Shown: positions 61,137 to 64,000 of the stretch, piece after piece
Layout: each line of letters begins with the position of its first letter
Position numbering within the stretch: position 1 is the stretch's first letter
NCBI RefSeq assembly: GCF_036588685.1
Contig: NC_086386.1
Location: 73,406,682-73,470,681 of the forward strand
From: Mytilus trossulus
Taxonomy: Eukaryota > Mollusca > Bivalvia > Mytilida > Mytilidae
Direction of reading: 5' to 3'
DNA: 64,000 nucleotides
Made by a program: the position numbers and the translations under genes
Notes under the pieces: generated by a model
What the model was told of the DNA's origin: nothing
Seen by the model: the letters and a program-made list of their open reading frames with translations, nothing else
Database searches by the model: none

Positions 61137-63766
61137 ATGGAAAAATTCATTGAGACTCATCTTAAACTGTTAGATCTAGAAAGAGAAACTGAAATAGAAG
61201 AAACAAGGTTAAACCGCTTGTCATTTTTAGCTTATATTACAAAATATCTGAAAATTTATGATTTGTCTATTGACAGTTGTCACATAATAGTGCTCTTCAC
61301 GGTTAGTTCGGCCATGTTGGATAGGGGGCAGATTTTTTAGAAAGAGGTGGAAATAGTATGAAAGTATGGGAAATCCTATGTGTGTTTCCAAGCTACTGCT
61401 CTGTTTCTATGATGTTTTCCCATATTTTTGCCCCCTATCCAATATGGCCGAACTAACCATGAAGAACCCTATTTGAGGACATTGACGTTTTTGTTTACGT
61501 CAACAATATAGCAATCCAACAACACTAAAAATAACTTAAATTAGTTTATTTTTTATCAGGGACACTCGATTCTAGTAAAGACTGACCTTGTTTTTATTGA
61601 TATAATACACCTTATCGCTAATCCCGGCTGACCCGGCCGCTTGGCCTTTTGACGCATACAACAATCACTTTTCCATTGTGCCGTCAGATATATTGTTTTA
61701 TGACGTCAAAATTTTACAGGAACATGTGTGATATCAAGTACATGTAATGGGGGACAAATAGCGATAAGGTGTATATTCATAGCAACTATTTGATCTGTTC
61801 ACGTTACAACCTATATATTAATTGTGACAGGAGCAATCATGGTTTTGACTTGGGTCTGTTCGTTCTCCCTATTCAGAAAATACATGTATAATATGTTGTT
61901 TACAGTACTTTGACATATATCATGTATATGATCTTGGCATTTACCAGGTCATGTTTTTCTCTGACTGTTCATGATGTCTTTACACTAAATCCATTGGATG
62001 TGTACTGATTGATTATTTAGACTTAGATGCATGCTTTTTTTATTAGTTTTTTTGTGGCTTTGAACTAGCTGTCTGACAGTAACTGTGAGTACTCTCAGAT
62101 CTGTACTCTAACTTGGTGTCTTTTTGTTGTTGAGATATACATTTTACAAGTACCCGGCCACAGCCACTCTTTTTAGTATATGTATCTCTCTGATGAGTGA
62201 AGCCTTTTTCAACTGATTTTCATCATATTTATAGTTCCTTCTTATGTCATGTATGTTGTACTGTTGTAAACACCACTGTCCCAGATAAGGGCATGTACTG
62301 ATGTAGGGGAAGGGTTGGGATCCAGCTAACATGTTTAACCCCGCCACAGTCTGTATATGTATGTGCCTGTCCCAATTAAGTCAGGAGCCTGTATTTCAGT
62401 GGTTGGCGTTTGTTGATGTGTTACATATTTGTTACTGGTTCATTTTTTTTACATTATGTCATAAATTAGGCAGTTAGTTTTCTTCTTTTACATTGTCATT
62501 TTGGTACCTATTACATTGTACATCTGACTTTGTTGTATGGGCTTTGCCAAAGGCTATACAATTACCTGTAGTTGTTAAATTCTGTGTTATTTGGTCTCTT
62601 GTTAACAGTTGTCTCCTTGGCAATTATACCTCATCTTCTTTCATATATTTATATACCTATTCAGGTATTTAGTTGGTTATATTCTTTTGAATATATTTCT
62701 CTGTAGCAACAAAGAAAAAAGTTGAGATGTAAAACTGTGCTTGAAACGTTAACATATTGCAATTGGTTGTCAAAATGGTTGTAAAGTACTGGTACCCACT
62801 AAAAAAAATGATAATTTCGATGAAAGAGAAAGGATAAATTTAAAGTCCGATTTTTCTTGCTTTTGATAGTTTTTGTCATAACAATAGTCATGATAGTTTT
62901 CTTTTCTGGACCATCCAAACAAGGAGACGTAAAATACACTGTCAAAAGCAACACTACGTTGCAAAGTTGTAAATTAAATGACCAGGAGTGACCCTGAGTT
63001 TCTAAATAATAATGTTTGATTGTTCTGTCTCTCTTTTAAATATATCTTCATGATTAACAAATCGCTTTATGCTTTTGGTAAGCTACAGGGCTCTGTCTGT
63101 ACAAAGTTAATTAGGATCTATAGACAAAATACGCTTTTGGTTCAAGCCTCAAGACTTTTCCTGTACAAAGTAAAATAGAATCTAAAGACAAAATATGACA
63201 GATGTTAATAGAGTAAATCATTTGACAACTCACACTTTAAAAACAGGAACAATGTAAGATGAATGCACTGTTTATGAAAAATGCATACAAAATATTGGAC
63301 AACATAATTTCAAACTTTCAGACCTCTTATTGAGACTAGTATAAAAGTCCTAAAATAAAACACACAATAAGAAACCTTCAAAGTACAATTCAAAGAGGAA
63401 AATCGCTAATTTTCAACAAGAAGATAGGAACATAAACATGAATTGTGAAATCTGAATAGTGAAAATTTTCTAGAATGACAAAATTATTCAAAAGCCTTGA
63501 TAAATGCTCTTAATAACTGACTGAAACATTAGAGTGAAATATTAGTTATATCAACATGATCAATAAAAGTGGTAAAATTTGTTTATTTTTTTTTTATTTC
63601 AGAATTTTGACAGAAAAGTTACCACCAAAGGAATTACAAAGAAGGGGTGTTTGTCTGTTAAAGCTTAGAATCAGTGGACGTAAAACAGGATTGTATGGGA
63701 GAACTATCTTGTCTTTTGAGGCTTCTGGTGGTATAAAGGAATTTCCATCCCATAATATTACTTCAG
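61137..63766 (+). CDS. IGHMBP2: IGHMBP2-type helicase, first two coding exons (partial)
   Basis: Exon 61137-61207 encodes MEKFIETHLKLLDLERETEI then EET. It splices in frame (AG|GTTAAA ... TTTCAG|A) to exon 63603-63766. That exon encodes ILTEKLPPKELQRRGVCLLK, LRISGRKTGLYGRTILSFEA and EFPSHNITSG. Human IGHMBP2 begins with the same layout (FVTKQLDLLELERDAEVEE, LKELQSRGVCLLKL, RTGLYGR, LPSNSFTSGD). The family is a UPF1-like 5'-3' RNA/DNA helicase linked to ribosomes and tRNA. Only the N-terminal part of domain 1B is here; helicase motifs lie beyond the window. The exon 2 donor is G|GTACTT. Intron 1 contains the MITEs at 61289 and 61605 and a family A repeat at 62520. Confidence 0.88.
61289..61470. 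mobile_element. MITE with about 40-bp inverted ends in IGHMBP2 intron 1
   Basis: GGTTAGTTCGGCCATGTTGG followed by ATAGGGGGCA (61301-61330) is inverted at 61429-61460 with one main mismatch. Total size is about 180 bp and no target duplication is clear. Confidence 0.75.
61605..61774. mobile_element. 170-bp MITE with 16-bp inverted ends in IGHMBP2 intron 1
   Basis: ATACACCTTATCGCTA at the left is exactly inverted as TAGCGATAAGGTGTAT at the right. The interior is GC-richer than its surroundings. Confidence 0.75.
62520..62645 (-). repeat. Dispersed repeat family A, variant B, reversed
   Basis: GGGCTTTGCCAAAGGCTATA to GTTGTCTCCTTGGCAATTAT and TCATCTTCTTT is the reverse of the 14543 and 25993 type. 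The rest of IGHMBP2 intron 1 (62646-63602) shows nothing notable. Confidence 0.7.
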
Positions 63767-63894
63767 GTACTTGCAAAATAAATACCATATAGTGGGTTAT
63801 TTTCGCTGGGGTAAAATTTCAGGATTGAAGGGCAACTGAGTACATGAAAATTTTGGCGGTTTTTATTTTGGTGGATTTTTAACTGGATTTTTGT

Positions 63895-64000
63895 GACAAA
63901 AATGTCGGTTATTGATTTGGGGATGTACGGCGGGCGGGCGGCAATCAAATGTTGTCTGTGCATTAACTCATGAACCGTTCAACCAAAGCTTTTAAAATTT
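63895..64000 (+). repeat. Dispersed repeat family H, copy 2, cut by the window end
   Basis: Starts GACAAAAATGTCGGTTATTG and follows 30222 onward almost base for base, with a CGGG-type run (GGCGGGCGGGCGGC) where copy 1 has GCGGGCTGTCGGC. Confidence 0.85.

Overview
The window is animal nuclear DNA: AT-rich, intron-rich and crowded with dispersed repeats. Its two recognisable complete genes are multi-exon or UTR-spliced eukaryotic genes. Several repeats (for example the 'gatgtggtatgagtgcc' family and elements starting TATACGACCGCA) resemble what I remember from marine mussel (Mytilus-type) genomes, so a bivalve mollusc is the best guess. That assignment is inference.

Layout. 0-5.4 kb: a minus-strand polyubiquitin gene with eight exact 76-residue ubiquitin units. 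It has a 5'UTR intron ending right at the ATG, a TATA box, a CACGTG site and a perfect heat-shock element. 5.4-11.6 kb: repeat-rich intergenic DNA (old 52-bp minisatellite, small CAGTGGCGGATCC elements, a tRNA-derived SINE, a foldback hairpin). 11.7-36.6 kb: calnexin on the plus strand. A canonical ER-stress element (CCAAT-N9-CCACG) lies upstream, and 20 coding exons per transcript give 589 or 591 residues. The transmembrane segment is encoded by two tandem alternative exons with different cytosolic cysteine patterns, which is the most interesting biological signal here. The introns hold a piggyBac-like TTAA MITE, other MITEs, a hAT-like element and two near-identical 1.5-2 kb elements.

36.4-44.7 kb: an ORF-free, probably untranslated 3' region, then a 4.3-kb GT-rich minisatellite built from two unit types (31 and 25 bp). 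44.9-50.7 kb: nested repeats, including a decayed minus-strand LINE reverse transcriptase. 50.7-54.5 kb: intronless, frameshifted gene remnants (SWAP70/DEF6-like; EF-hand; an unrecognised cupin-like protein). 56.5-58.4 kb: a non-autonomous CACTA element with a 3-bp target duplication. 61.1-64 kb: the first two coding exons of an IGHMBP2-type helicase, running off the window.

Polyubiquitin and calnexin are both proteostasis genes, and each carries a visible stress element (heat shock and unfolded-protein response respectively). No operon-like or defence-type gene system was seen. All calls come from reading the sequence; no database search was run.
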